Origin: Qipengyuania vesicularis
Lineage (GTDB): Bacteria; Pseudomonadota; Alphaproteobacteria; Sphingomonadales; Sphingomonadaceae
NCBI RefSeq assembly: GCF_019711415.1
Contig: NZ_JAIGNJ010000002.1
Coordinates: 1 to 64,000 of the forward strand
Length of the DNA stretch: 64,000 nucleotides
Direction: 5' to 3'
In this document: positions 10,233-18,301 of the stretch, one piece after another
How the letters are laid out: every line of letters starts with the position of its first letter
Position numbering within the stretch: the first letter of the stretch is position 1
Notes under the pieces: generated by a model
Databases searched by the model: none
Told to the model about the DNA's origin: nothing
What the model saw: the letters and a program-made list of their open reading frames with translations, nothing else
Program-made: the position numbers and the translations under genes

Positions 10233-13200
10233 TCAGTGGAAGTCGCGCGATTTCGGGATGATGCGCACATCGCGTGGATGACCCTGATGCCAACCGCATT
10301 CGCGATTGCCCGGGGGTGGTTCCTGCCACGGTTCGATGGGCTGGTAAGGATCGTCCTTGCCCTCGCGCAGATTGTCGCGCGGGTTGAATTTGTCGGGGAG
10401 CGGATTGCTGACGTGGTCGGCGCGTGCGAGCGGGGCGTTGAGCATGTCGTCGGACAGTTTGTGCAGCTCGCCGGTAGCATCGGTCATGTGGTGTGCGATC
10501 ACATGGATCACCTCGTCATCATATTCGACGCGTCCCCTTACCTCCATCAATCGCGAACCCATGACCACGCGGCGCTGCTTTTCCTTGAGATCGGGCCAGA
10601 CGACGAGGTTGATGACACCCGTCTCGTCCTCGAGCGTGATGAAGCACACACCCTTGGCGCTGCCCGGACGCTGGCGGATCAGCACCACGCCCGCGACATG
10701 GACCATGCTGCGGAACTTGCGCTCGCGCAGATCGCAGGCGCGCACGAAACCGCGCTCGGCCAGCGAAGCGCGCAGGAAGGCCATGGGATGCGCCTTCAGG
10801 CTGAGACGCGTGGTCTGGTAATCGGCCACCACCTCCTCGGAGAGCGGCATCTGGGGTAGCTGCGTGGCGTATTTCTCCGCGCCCTCGTCACGCGCGGCAG
10901 CGGCGGCGAAGAGCGGCAGGTGCGGCCCTCCGACCAGGCTGCGCGCATCCCACAGGGCCTGCCTGCGGGTAAGCTGCATCGAACCGAAAGCATCGGCGCT
11001 GGCTAGGCGTTCGACATGCGCCGGGCCGATCCGCGCGCGGTCACGCAGGGCGCGGACATCCTCGTAAGACCCATTCTCCTCACGCTCGGCGATCAATTGC
11101 GCAGCAACCGCTTCGGGCAGGCCGTCGATCTGCCGCAGGCCGAGCCGCAGCGCGATATGCTTGTCGAGGCGGCCACTGTCGCCCTCGACCGCCCTGCCCG
11201 CATCGATCTCCTCCAGCGTGCAATCCCATTGCGAGAGGTTCACATCCGCCGGCAGCACACGCACCCCATGCTCGGCCGCATCGCGCACAATTTGCGCGGG
11301 CGCATAAAAGCCCATCGGCTGAGAATTCAGCAACGCGCAGGCGAAGGCGGCGGGGAAGTGGCACTTGAGCCAGCTCGATACATAGACGAGATGCGCGAAG
11401 CTCGCCGCATGGCTTTCGGGAAAGCCATATTCGCCGAAACCGCGGATCTGGTTGAAGCAGCGCTGCGCGAAATCGCGATCATAGCCTCGATGGACCATGC
11501 GCTCGACCATCATGTCCTGCAGCTCGTCCACCATCCCGCGGCTGCGGAAGGTGGCCATGGCCTTGCGCAACCGGTTCGCCTCCTTGGAAGAGAACTTCGC
11601 CGCATCGAGCGCGATCTTCATCGCCTGTTCCTGGAAGATCGGAACGCCCAGCGTGCGCTCGAGAATGCTGGAAAGTTCGTCGGGCGGTCCGTGCTGCGGC
11701 GATGGTGCGGGGATGACCACCGGCTCCGCTCCGCGGCGGCGCTTGAGATAGGGATGCACCATATCGCCCTGGATCGGCCCGGGTCGCACAATGGCGACCT
11801 GGATGACGAGGTCGTAGAACTGGCGGGGGCGAAGGCGCGGCAGCATGTTCATCTGCGCACGGCTTTCGACCTGAAACACGCCCAGAGAGTCGCCCGAACG
11901 CAGCATAGCATAGGTTTCCGGGTCCTCGCGCGGGACCGATGCGAGGCTCAGTGTGCGCCCATGATGATCATCGAGCAGGTCGAGACACTTCTTGATGCAG
12001 GTCAGCATGCCCAGCGCCAGCACATCGACCTTGAGGATGCCGAGCGCCTCGATATCGTCCTTGTCCCATTCGATGAAACTGCGATCGGGCATGGCGCCAT
12101 TGCCCACCGGCACCGTCTCGGTGAGCGCGCCTTCGGTGAGGATGAACCCGCCGACATGCTGCGATAAATGGCGCGGCATTCCAATCATTTGCTCGGTCAG
12201 CTTGAGAACGCGTTTCAGGTGCGGGTCGGTCACATCCATGCCCGTTTCCTGCGCGTGTTTCTCGCTGATTTCGCGGCCCCACCCGCCCCACACGGTCTTG
12301 GCGAGGGCCGCCGTGACGTCTTCGGTCAGCCCCATCGCCTTGCCCACCTCGCGGATCGCCATGCGCGGGCGGTAATGGATCACCGTGGCGCATAGCCCGG
12401 CGCGATGGCGGCCGTATTTACGGTAGAGATACTGGATCACCTCCTCGCGCCGCTCATGCTCGAAATCGACGTCGATATCGGGCGGCTCCTTGCGGTCTTC
12501 GGAGATGAAGCGGTCGAACAGCAGCTGGTGCTGCGCCGGGTCGACATTGGTGATGCCGAGGCAATAGCAGACCGCCGAGTTGGCCGCGCTGCCGCGTCCC
12601 TGGCACAGGATTGGCGGATCGACCTTGGTCCGCGCGAAGTCGACGATGTCCTTGATGGTCAGGAAATAGCGCGCGAGGTCCATCTTGCCGATGAGCGCGA
12701 GTTCCTTGTGCAGCGTTTCGGTGACGCTGTCGGGTACGCCTGCGGGATAGCGCCACTCCGCACCTTTCCAGGTCTCGCTTTCGAGATAGTCCTGCGGCTC
12801 GGCACCGCCGGGATAAAGCTCTTCGGGGTATTCATATTTCAACTCATCGAGGCTGAAATCGCAGGCATCGGCCACTTCACGTGATGCGTGGATCGCATGT
12901 GGCCAGCGTGCGAACAGGCGGCACATGGTCTCGGGAGGCTTGAGGTAGCGCTCGGCATTGCCGTGGAGCAGGTGCCCTGCCCGCGCGACGGTGGTCTTGT
13001 GGCGGATCGCAGTCATCACATCCTGCAACGGACGCCTGTCGGGCGTCGCATAATGCACATCGTTGGTGGCGAGGATGGAGAGGCCGTTGGCGCGTGCCAG
13101 CGTGTCCAACTGCTCGATCCGCGCGACGTCGCTATCGGTGTAAAGGAAGGCTGCGGCGAGGTGGCGGAGTGTAGGGAGTTGCGCCGTGAGGTGGGGGAGA

Positions 13201-13847
13201 ATTTCCTCGAACCTTCCCTCCATTGCCACATTTTCAACGTCACCCCGGCCCCCGAGCCGGGGTCCCGCTTCTTCTGCTGTCGCGCTCGAAGAGGAGCGGG
13301 ACCCCGGATCAAGTCCGGGGTGACGGAAGGGGATGACGTTGCTTTCAACCTCGATGGTGAACCGCTCGCCCAGATCACGCGGCGGGACTAGGATCAGCTG
13401 CACCCCCGCACTATGCGCCGCCAGCATCGGGAGGCTGATGTCGCACGCACCCTTCTCCTGCCACTCGCCCGACAACGTGCGCATCCGGCCGGCGGAGATC
13501 AGGCGGCAGAGCCTGCCATAGGCCTTGCGGCTCTTGGGATAGGCGAGGAAGGCCAGCCCCTCTACCGTCTCTATCCTGCAGCCGATGCACGGCTTCAGCT
13601 TGAGCGTCTTCGCCTCGGTATGAACGCGCACCACGCCGGCCATGGTGTTGGCATCGGCGATCCCGATCGCGTCATAGCCCAGCGCGCGCGCCTGCAGCAC
13701 GAGGTCCACCGCATCCGACGCGCCGCGCAGGAAGCTGAAACAGGAGACAAGGCCCAGTTCGACGAAAGGCGCGCGTGGGGGCGCGTCTATGGCGTCCGGA
13801 TCGAGCTCGATTGTGCGCTTGGGTATCTGGAGGTCGTTCTCGGGCAT
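10233..13847 (-). CDS. dnaE2: Error-prone DNA polymerase DnaE2 (ImuC)
   Basis: C-family translesion polymerase of 1204 residues acting in the SOS mutasome with ImuA and ImuB. The N-terminal PHP domain (about 25-320) starts at ELGLVSCFSFLRGASDAVDLV. The palm has the catalytic Asp pair in PPDIDVDFEHERREEV. An OB-fold (HVAGVVLIRQRPGSAKGVCFITLEDETG) closes the protein. The length exceeds the roughly 1080 residues of M. tuberculosis or Caulobacter DnaE2. About 30 of the extra residues (175-204) are encoded by an in-frame palindromic repeat. It is the last gene of a three-gene operon, 1 nt from the UdgX stop. Confidence 0.95.
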   Translation of the reverse strand: MPENDLQIPKRTIELDPDAIDAPPRAPFVELGLVSCFSFLRGASDAVDLVLQARALGYDAIGIADANTMAGVVRVHTEAKTLKLKPCIGCRIETVEGLAFLAYPKSRKAYGRLCRLISAGRMRTLSGEWQEKGACDISLPMLAAHSAGVQLILVPPRDLGERFTIEVESNVIPFRHPGLDPGSRSSSSATAEEAGPRLGGRGDVENVAMEGRFEEILPHLTAQLPTLRHLAAAFLYTDSDVARIEQLDTLARANGLSILATNDVHYATPDRRPLQDVMTAIRHKTTVARAGHLLHGNAERYLKPPETMCRLFARWPHAIHASREVADACDFSLDELKYEYPEELYPGGAEPQDYLESETWKGAEWRYPAGVPDSVTETLHKELALIGKMDLARYFLTIKDIVDFARTKVDPPILCQGRGSAANSAVCYCLGITNVDPAQHQLLFDRFISEDRKEPPDIDVDFEHERREEVIQYLYRKYGRHRAGLCATVIHYRPRMAIREVGKAMGLTEDVTAALAKTVWGGWGREISEKHAQETGMDVTDPHLKRVLKLTEQMIGMPRHLSQHVGGFILTEGALTETVPVGNGAMPDRSFIEWDKDDIEALGILKVDVLALGMLTCIKKCLDLLDDHHGRTLSLASVPREDPETYAMLRSGDSLGVFQVESRAQMNMLPRLRPRQFYDLVIQVAIVRPGPIQGDMVHPYLKRRRGAEPVVIPAPSPQHGPPDELSSILERTLGVPIFQEQAMKIALDAAKFSSKEANRLRKAMATFRSRGMVDELQDMMVERMVHRGYDRDFAQRCFNQIRGFGEYGFPESHAASFAHLVYVSSWLKCHFPAAFACALLNSQPMGFYAPAQIVRDAAEHGVRVLPADVNLSQWDCTLEEIDAGRAVEGDSGRLDKHIALRLGLRQIDGLPEAVAAQLIAEREENGSYEDVRALRDRARIGPAHVERLASADAFGSMQLTRRQALWDARSLVGGPHLPLFAAAAARDEGAEKYATQLPQMPLSEEVVADYQTTRLSLKAHPMAFLRASLAERGFVRACDLRERKFRSMVHVAGVVLIRQRPGSAKGVCFITLEDETGVINLVVWPDLKEKQRRVVMGSRLMEVRGRVEYDDEVIHVIAHHMTDATGELHKLSDDMLNAPLARADHVSNPLPDKFNPRDNLREGKDDPYQPIEPWQEPPPGNRECGWHQGHPRDVRIIPKSRDFH
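13238..13325 (-). repeat. 88-bp palindromic repeat element inserted in frame in dnaE2
   Basis: Two nested perfect inverted repeats: outer arms CGTCACCCCGG (13238-13248) and CCGGGGTGACG (13315-13325), inner arms of 13 bp at 13257-13269 and 13295-13307, with a 25-bp loop. Read on the coding strand it adds residues about 175-204 of DnaE2, beginning RHPGLDPGSR, with no stop codon. The HPGLDPGS-encoding palindrome is a pattern of dispersed repeats in alphaproteobacterial genomes (compare Rickettsia palindromic elements, which also insert in frame). No second copy was seen in this window. Confidence 0.8.
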
Positions 13848-13848
13848 G

Positions 13849-15285
13849 TCACGCGAGCTCCTCCAGCCGCTCCCTCACCGCGGCGAGATCGGCATCGAAC
13901 AGCCGCGCCTGTTCCTCGCGTGCAGAACCATCGAGACGCAGGAGGTAGGAGGGGTGCGCGGTGACCCAGAGTTCGCTGCCATCCTCCAGCGGAATGGGCG
14001 CACCGCGGACCTTGGAAATGCTCACCGTCTTGCCGAGCAGCCCCCGCGCCGCGCTCGCGCCCATGGCGAGCACCAACTTCGGCTTCACGATCGCGCGCTC
14101 GCTCTCGATCCACCAGCGGCAGGTGTCGATCTCCTTCGCGCCCGGGTTCTGGTGAAGCCGCCGCTTGCCGCGCTGGACGTATTTGAAATGCTTCACCGCA
14201 TTGGTGACGTAAGCCGCGCGCCGATCGATGCCGACCTTCTCCAGATGCGCGTCGAGCAATTGCCCTGCCGGACCCACGAAGGGACGACCCATCTGGTCCT
14301 CCTGGTCGCCGGGCTGCTCGCCGACGATCATCAACGCAGCGTCCTGAGGCCCCTCGCCCATCACGGCATGGTTATCGAGCTGGCCGATCGGGCACTTGCG
14401 GCAAGCATGAATCGCCTTGTCGATGGCGGCGAGTGTATCGGGCCGCTCCTCGAACTCGAGCGCGCCCTTCTCGACCATTTTTGCTTCGCGCCCCTGTGCA
14501 CCCGCAATGAGGTCGGGAATGAGCGCGGCTTCGGGCATGTTCTTCCAGTATTTCTTCGGCATCTCCTTCAGCATCGCGCCGATTTTCAGCCGCGCGGGAT
14601 TGAAGATCGAGGCGTAGTAGCTGCGCCAGAGGTCCTCCATCGGATCGCCGCCGGGCGCATCGTGGCGCTCTGCCGGAGGGCCTTCGGACATGGTCTCGGT
14701 ATCCCAATGCAGGCTCCCGCGCGGGGTCAGGATCGACCAGCGCATATTCGAAAAGCGCCGCATGAAGAAGCCTGCATTGGCGCGCAGGATATGGTGCTCG
14801 GGTTCGAACCAGGCGACGTAATGCTCGCCCACCTCCTCGTCCTCAATCTCGACCAGCCGGAAGCGGACAAAGGCGTGCATCTTGTGGCTGTCGCGCCGCA
14901 CGTTCTTGTCGAGTTCCTCCACGCGGCGCACATCGAGGTCGGCCTTGTCCTCCATCATCCGCGGATTGGACTGGAGCCGCCAGAGCAGGCGATAGAGCAG
15001 CGCGAACCGCTCGGGGTCGGAGTGAAGGATGGCGTTCCTAGCAAGGCTCACGAAGCGCCGGTTGGCCCGCACCGGCTTTGCGTCCATCGGCGGCACCGGC
15101 ATGCGGCGCTCGCCATGCGCGAAGAGGTCCCCGCTGCCGCCCGGCTCGACCCATGCAATCCGGTCCGGCGGCACGTCGCACTGGACGAGCGAGCGCGCGC
15201 GTTCGCGCCAGAAGTCGAAATCGTCGGCTTCCGGCAGGTGCACCACGTAATAGGTGCCAAGCTTGACGTGCTGGAGCGCGGTCAT
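13849..15285 (-). CDS. UdgX-family uracil-DNA-binding protein fused to a DUF4130 domain
   Basis: Fusion protein of 478 residues. Residues about 1-240 match the DUF4130 type (probable DNA metabolism protein). Residues about 280-478 are a family-4-like uracil-DNA glycosylase of the UdgX class. Motifs are the iron-sulfur cysteines in HACRKC, the catalytic loop GEQPGDQED, VGPAGQLLD, and the UdgX-specific loop KRRLH at 14152-14166 whose His378 corresponds to the residue that links covalently to the abasic site in M. smegmatis UdgX (KRRIH there). The stop codon of the radical SAM gene overlaps its start (ATGA), and dnaE2 follows 1 nt later. Expected to be LexA-controlled through the upstream box. 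Confidence 0.85.
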   Translation of the reverse strand: MTALQHVKLGTYYVVHLPEADDFDFWRERARSLVQCDVPPDRIAWVEPGGSGDLFAHGERRMPVPPMDAKPVRANRRFVSLARNAILHSDPERFALLYRLLWRLQSNPRMMEDKADLDVRRVEELDKNVRRDSHKMHAFVRFRLVEIEDEEVGEHYVAWFEPEHHILRANAGFFMRRFSNMRWSILTPRGSLHWDTETMSEGPPAERHDAPGGDPMEDLWRSYYASIFNPARLKIGAMLKEMPKKYWKNMPEAALIPDLIAGAQGREAKMVEKGALEFEERPDTLAAIDKAIHACRKCPIGQLDNHAVMGEGPQDAALMIVGEQPGDQEDQMGRPFVGPAGQLLDAHLEKVGIDRRAAYVTNAVKHFKYVQRGKRRLHQNPGAKEIDTCRWWIESERAIVKPKLVLAMGASAARGLLGKTVSISKVRGAPIPLEDGSELWVTAHPSYLLRLDGSAREEQARLFDADLAAVRERLEELA

Positions 15286-16526
15286 GCGGCGAACAGCTCC
15301 AGTTGCTCGGACTTGGGCGCGAGCAGGCTGCGCAAGTCGGCGCGGTCGGTCAGCGTGATCGGCCGCCAGTCGACGGCGCAGATGAAGGGCCGCACCTTGG
15401 TGATCGACTGGGTGAGCAGCGCCACATCGTCGAGCCGCAGATTGCGGTGGCGACGGCTCGCCAGGATCTTGCCCACCGCCTTCACGCCGAGGCCGGGGAC
15501 GCGCAGCAATTGCTCTTTCGACGCGCGGTTCACATCGACCGGGAAGGCCTCGCGAAACTTGAGCGCCCAGGCAAGCTTGGGGTCGATATCGAGCGGCAAG
15601 TTCCCGTCCGCCTCGGTCGCCTGCATCACGTCGCTGGGCTTGTAGCCATAGAAGCGCATCAGCCAGTCGGACTGGTAGAGCCGGTGCTCGCGGATGAGCG
15701 GCGGGCGCTTCAGCGGCAGCACCGCACTGGCATCGGGAATCGGCGAGAAGGCGCTGTAGTAGACGCGGCGAAGGCGGAAATTGTCGTAGAGCCGGCTGGC
15801 CTTGCCCACGATATCCGCATCGGTCGCGGCATCGGCGCCGACAATCATCTGCGTCGACTGGCCCGCGGGCGCAAAGCGCGGCGCATGCTTGAAGCGCTTC
15901 CTCGCATCCTTCGCCTCGACTAGGTCGGCCTTCACCTTGCCCATCGCGCCTTCGATCTGCCGCGCATCCTTGTCGGGCGCGAGGCGCGTGAGCCCGCTGT
16001 CGGTCGGCAGTTCGACATTGATCGAGACGCGGTCGGCATAAAGCCCCGCCTGGTGGACGATTTCCGGATCGGCTTCAGGGATGGTCTTCAGGTGGATGTA
16101 GCCGCGAAAATCGTGCTCCTCGCGCAATATCCGCGCGACCTCGACAATCTGCTCCATCGTGTGGTTCGAGCTCTTCACGATACCCGAAGAGAGGAACAGC
16201 CCCTCGATATAATTGCGCCGGTAAAAGGCGAGCGTGAGGTCTACCACCTCCTGCGGAGTGAAGCGCGCCCGAGCCACGTTCGAGCTCTTGCGGTTGACGC
16301 AGTAATGACAGTCGAACACGCAGTGGTTGGTCAGCAGGATCTTGAGCAGCGAGATGCAGCGGCCATCGGGCGCATAGGCGTGACAAATGCCCATCCCTTC
16401 GGTCGAACCAATACCCTTTCCGCCCAGACTGTTCTTCTTCGCCGTCCCGGACGACGCGCAGGAAGCATCGTATTTCGCCGCATCGGCGAGAATCTCGAGC
16501 TTCTGGAGGACAGTCTGCTCAGCCAT
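15282..16526 (-). CDS. Putative DNA modification/repair radical SAM protein
   Basis: Radical SAM enzyme of 414 residues of the family usually paired with UdgX/DUF4130 proteins. The [4Fe-4S]/SAM motif is NHCVFDCHYC (Cys69, Cys73, Cys76). Near the C-terminus VDVNRASKEQLLRVPGLGVKAV is a helix-hairpin-helix DNA-binding element. The substrate is unknown. The start ATG at 16526 gives the family-typical opening (LEKLEILADAAKYD-like). The longer frame upstream is not convincing. A LexA box ends only 2 bp upstream of the ATG and no Shine-Dalgarno is visible, so the mRNA may be leaderless. Confidence 0.85.
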   Translation of the reverse strand: MAEQTVLQKLEILADAAKYDASCASSGTAKKNSLGGKGIGSTEGMGICHAYAPDGRCISLLKILLTNHCVFDCHYCVNRKSSNVARARFTPQEVVDLTLAFYRRNYIEGLFLSSGIVKSSNHTMEQIVEVARILREEHDFRGYIHLKTIPEADPEIVHQAGLYADRVSINVELPTDSGLTRLAPDKDARQIEGAMGKVKADLVEAKDARKRFKHAPRFAPAGQSTQMIVGADAATDADIVGKASRLYDNFRLRRVYYSAFSPIPDASAVLPLKRPPLIREHRLYQSDWLMRFYGYKPSDVMQATEADGNLPLDIDPKLAWALKFREAFPVDVNRASKEQLLRVPGLGVKAVGKILASRRHRNLRLDDVALLTQSITKVRPFICAVDWRPITLTDRADLRSLLAPKSEQLELFAA

Positions 16527-16528
16527 TT

Positions 16529-16543
16529 GTTCACTATACGTTC
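16529..16543 (-). promoter_or_regulatory. LexA (SOS) box for the radSAM-udgX-dnaE2 operon
   Basis: GTTC-ACTATAC-GTTC is an exact match to the alphaproteobacterial LexA consensus GTTC-N7-GTTC. It lies directly before the ATG of the radical SAM gene, so bound LexA would cover the start region. It is also about 200 bp from the divergent carbonic anhydrase gene. Confidence 0.85.
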
Positions 16544-16749
16544 CGCTGTTGGATTCGCCAATATCAAAAGGCAAAGCCGCCGCCGGGAACCAATCGCAGG
16601 GGCTTCCGTATTGATCACGCGGACCGGGCCCCTCTGGCGCGCGCTTGAAGCGCACGCGATGTCGGACGCAAGCGGAGAGGGGTGTACGCAACAGGTGTTC
16701 CCCTCTCGTCGATTTCACAGGTGCACTGCACCGACAGAAGGGAATATAC

Positions 16750-17334
16750 ATGTCGAAAATTTTTGCTGTTTCAGCACTCGCTGCGAGCACTCTGGTACTC
16801 GCGGCATGCGGTGAGACGAACGAAAACGCCGCTGCCGACACGGCGGCAACCGATGAAGCGAACCAGCCGATCACGGAAGCTGAAGTCCAGGCCGCGCAGC
16901 AAGCGTGGGGCCAAGGCATCGTCGACATCGGCAAGACCTTTACCGATGAGGGCGACTACCGTGCACGGGCACAGGAACACATCGCCACGCACTATGCCTA
17001 TGGCGATAACCAGACCATCCTGTTCAAGCCCACTCTCGCTGCCGAAGACCAGTTCCGCGAAAGCGATACCGAGGCGCTGAGCTATTTCGTGGGTACCGAG
17101 GGAACCGAGGATGGCGGCTTCGCCATCGCTCCCTACACGGCCGTCCGCTGGGAAAACAACGGCACCGTGATCTCCGACAGCGGCGACATGGCCGTGGCAA
17201 TGGGCAATTACTTCTTCACCGGTGCCGACGGCAATGAAACCAAGGTGGAGTATTCCTTCGCCTACGAACGCGGTGATGATGGCGAACTTGATATCGTCCT
17301 CCACCACAGCTCGCTGCCTTACAGCGCAAACTGA
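16750..17334 (+). CDS. Iota-class carbonic anhydrase, lipoprotein
   Basis: Secreted lipoprotein of 194 residues (lipobox LVLAAC, Cys20) followed by an Ala/Thr-rich linker. The body, from ITEAEVQAAQQAWG through FKPTLAAEDQF, ALSYFVG, VRWENNG, AVAMGNYFF and KVEYSFAY to the C-terminal HHSSLPY (His185, His186), matches the COG4337/iota carbonic anhydrase family known from diatoms and Burkholderia, an NTF2-like fold that can hydrate CO2. The start at 16750 is set by the signal peptide; the open frame extends 35 codons upstream. An alpha-class carbonic anhydrase follows 106 nt downstream, which strengthens the call. A generic SnoaL-like protein is the alternative. Confidence 0.75.
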   Translation: MSKIFAVSALAASTLVLAACGETNENAAADTAATDEANQPITEAEVQAAQQAWGQGIVDIGKTFTDEGDYRARAQEHIATHYAYGDNQTILFKPTLAAEDQFRESDTEALSYFVGTEGTEDGGFAIAPYTAVRWENNGTVISDSGDMAVAMGNYFFTGADGNETKVEYSFAYERGDDGELDIVLHHSSLPYSAN

Positions 17335-17340
17335 TCCAAA

Positions 17341-17371
17341 GGGCGAAGGGGAACGCACTTCCTCTTCGCCC
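17341..17371 (+). terminator. Hairpin between the two carbonic anhydrase genes
   Basis: An 8-bp perfect stem (GGGCGAAG at 17341-17348, CTTCGCCC at 17364-17371) follows the iota-type gene stop by 6 nt. No T-run follows, so it could be a leaky terminator or mRNA-processing hairpin inside a two-gene transcript. Confidence 0.4.
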
Positions 17372-17440
17372 ATGACTTCGGCCCTGCCTCGCCCAGCGCT
17401 CACTTCGGCAGAGAGAACCCACGAAAACAGGGGAGAACAG

Positions 17441-18172
17441 ATGAAATACCTAGCTTCGGTCGCATTGGTCGCCATGGCCGCGACGCCCGCATTCGCCGAT
17501 CACCACGAAAAGGACTGGAATTTCGGTGACGGCACGACGCCGGAACGTTGGTCCACCATCAATACCGATTATGCGATCTGCGATGCCGGCCTGAACCAGT
17601 CGCCAATCGATCTCGGCAGCCCGAATGCACGCGGCGATGTCGAGCTCACCACCAATTTCGGCAACAGCACCGGGACGATCGAGCTCGGCACCGAGAAGGT
17701 GCAAGTCAATTTTCCCGAAGGCTTCGGCATGAATTCGGGTGGCAAAGAATTCAACCTGATCCAGGTCCACTTCCACACGCCGTCCGAACACGCCATCTCG
17801 GGCGAGCGTTATCCGCTGGTTGCCCACTTTGTCCATGCGACCAATGAAGGCGAACTCGGCGTTCTCGGCGTGATGTTCGAGGAAGGCGAAGCCAATGACG
17901 CCCTCGGCGAAATCGTTTCCGGTGTCGGCGAAGGCAAAGGCGCCTCGGTCGAATTCGACATCAACGACATGGTCCCGGATGACCTCGAGGTCTTCCGCTA
18001 CATGGGTTCGCTCACCACGCCGCCCTGCAGCGAAGGGGTGAACTGGCACGTCGCCGACACCACCCTGACTGCCAGTGCGGAACAGATTGCGGCGATGGAA
18101 GCGAATCTCGGCCCGTCGGCCCGCTCGCTCCAGCCGCTCGGTTCGCGCCTTCTGGTGGCACCCTCGGAATAA
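17441..18172 (+). CDS. Alpha-class carbonic anhydrase, periplasmic
   Basis: Secreted zinc enzyme of 243 residues that interconverts CO2 and bicarbonate. A signal peptide ends near residue 19 (AFA-DHH). The zinc ligands are His110 and His112 in VHFHTPSEH and His129 in AHFVH. QSPIDL near 53 and SLTTPPCSEGVNWHV near the C-terminus are family marks. Cys47 and the Cys of PPCSEG can form the conserved disulfide. The ATG at 17441 has a good ribosome site (GGGGAGAA). The upstream in-frame extension lies inside the iota-type gene and is rejected. Confidence 0.95.
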   Translation: MKYLASVALVAMAATPAFADHHEKDWNFGDGTTPERWSTINTDYAICDAGLNQSPIDLGSPNARGDVELTTNFGNSTGTIELGTEKVQVNFPEGFGMNSGGKEFNLIQVHFHTPSEHAISGERYPLVAHFVHATNEGELGVLGVMFEEGEANDALGEIVSGVGEGKGASVEFDINDMVPDDLEVFRYMGSLTTPPCSEGVNWHVADTTLTASAEQIAAMEANLGPSARSLQPLGSRLLVAPSE

Positions 18173-18185
18173 CTCGTCGTAGCTG

Positions 18186-18214
18186 CGGGGACTGGCCGAA
18201 TGCGCCGGTCCCCG
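18186..18214 (+). terminator. Terminator-like hairpin after the alpha carbonic anhydrase
   Basis: CGGGGAC (18186-18192) pairs with GTCCCCG (18208-18214) over a GC-rich loop 14 bp after the stop codon. The following sequence is only mildly T-rich. Confidence 0.45.
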
Positions 18215-18217
18215 TGG

Positions 18218-18232
18218 TTAAATTCTCGCTAA
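18218..18232 (+). promoter_or_regulatory. Possible CtrA-like site upstream of the PilZ gene
   Basis: TTAA-ATTCTCG-CTAA differs in one base from the CtrA consensus TTAA-N7-TTAA and sits about 70 bp before the PilZ start. Many Sphingomonadales carry CtrA. Short AT-rich motifs arise by chance, so this is tentative. Confidence 0.25.
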
Positions 18233-18301
18233 TGCTACTTGGGAAAGCGGTATTAACCGTCCTCGGCGATTGTGCACGTCACAACAGCGAGAGGTCGATC
18301 T

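Noticed and set aside
13789-15645. 618-codon open frame on the plus strand
   Set aside because: It is antisense to the well-supported udgX and radical SAM genes; its translation is Arg/His/Ala-rich with no family motif, as expected for a mirror frame in GC-rich DNA.
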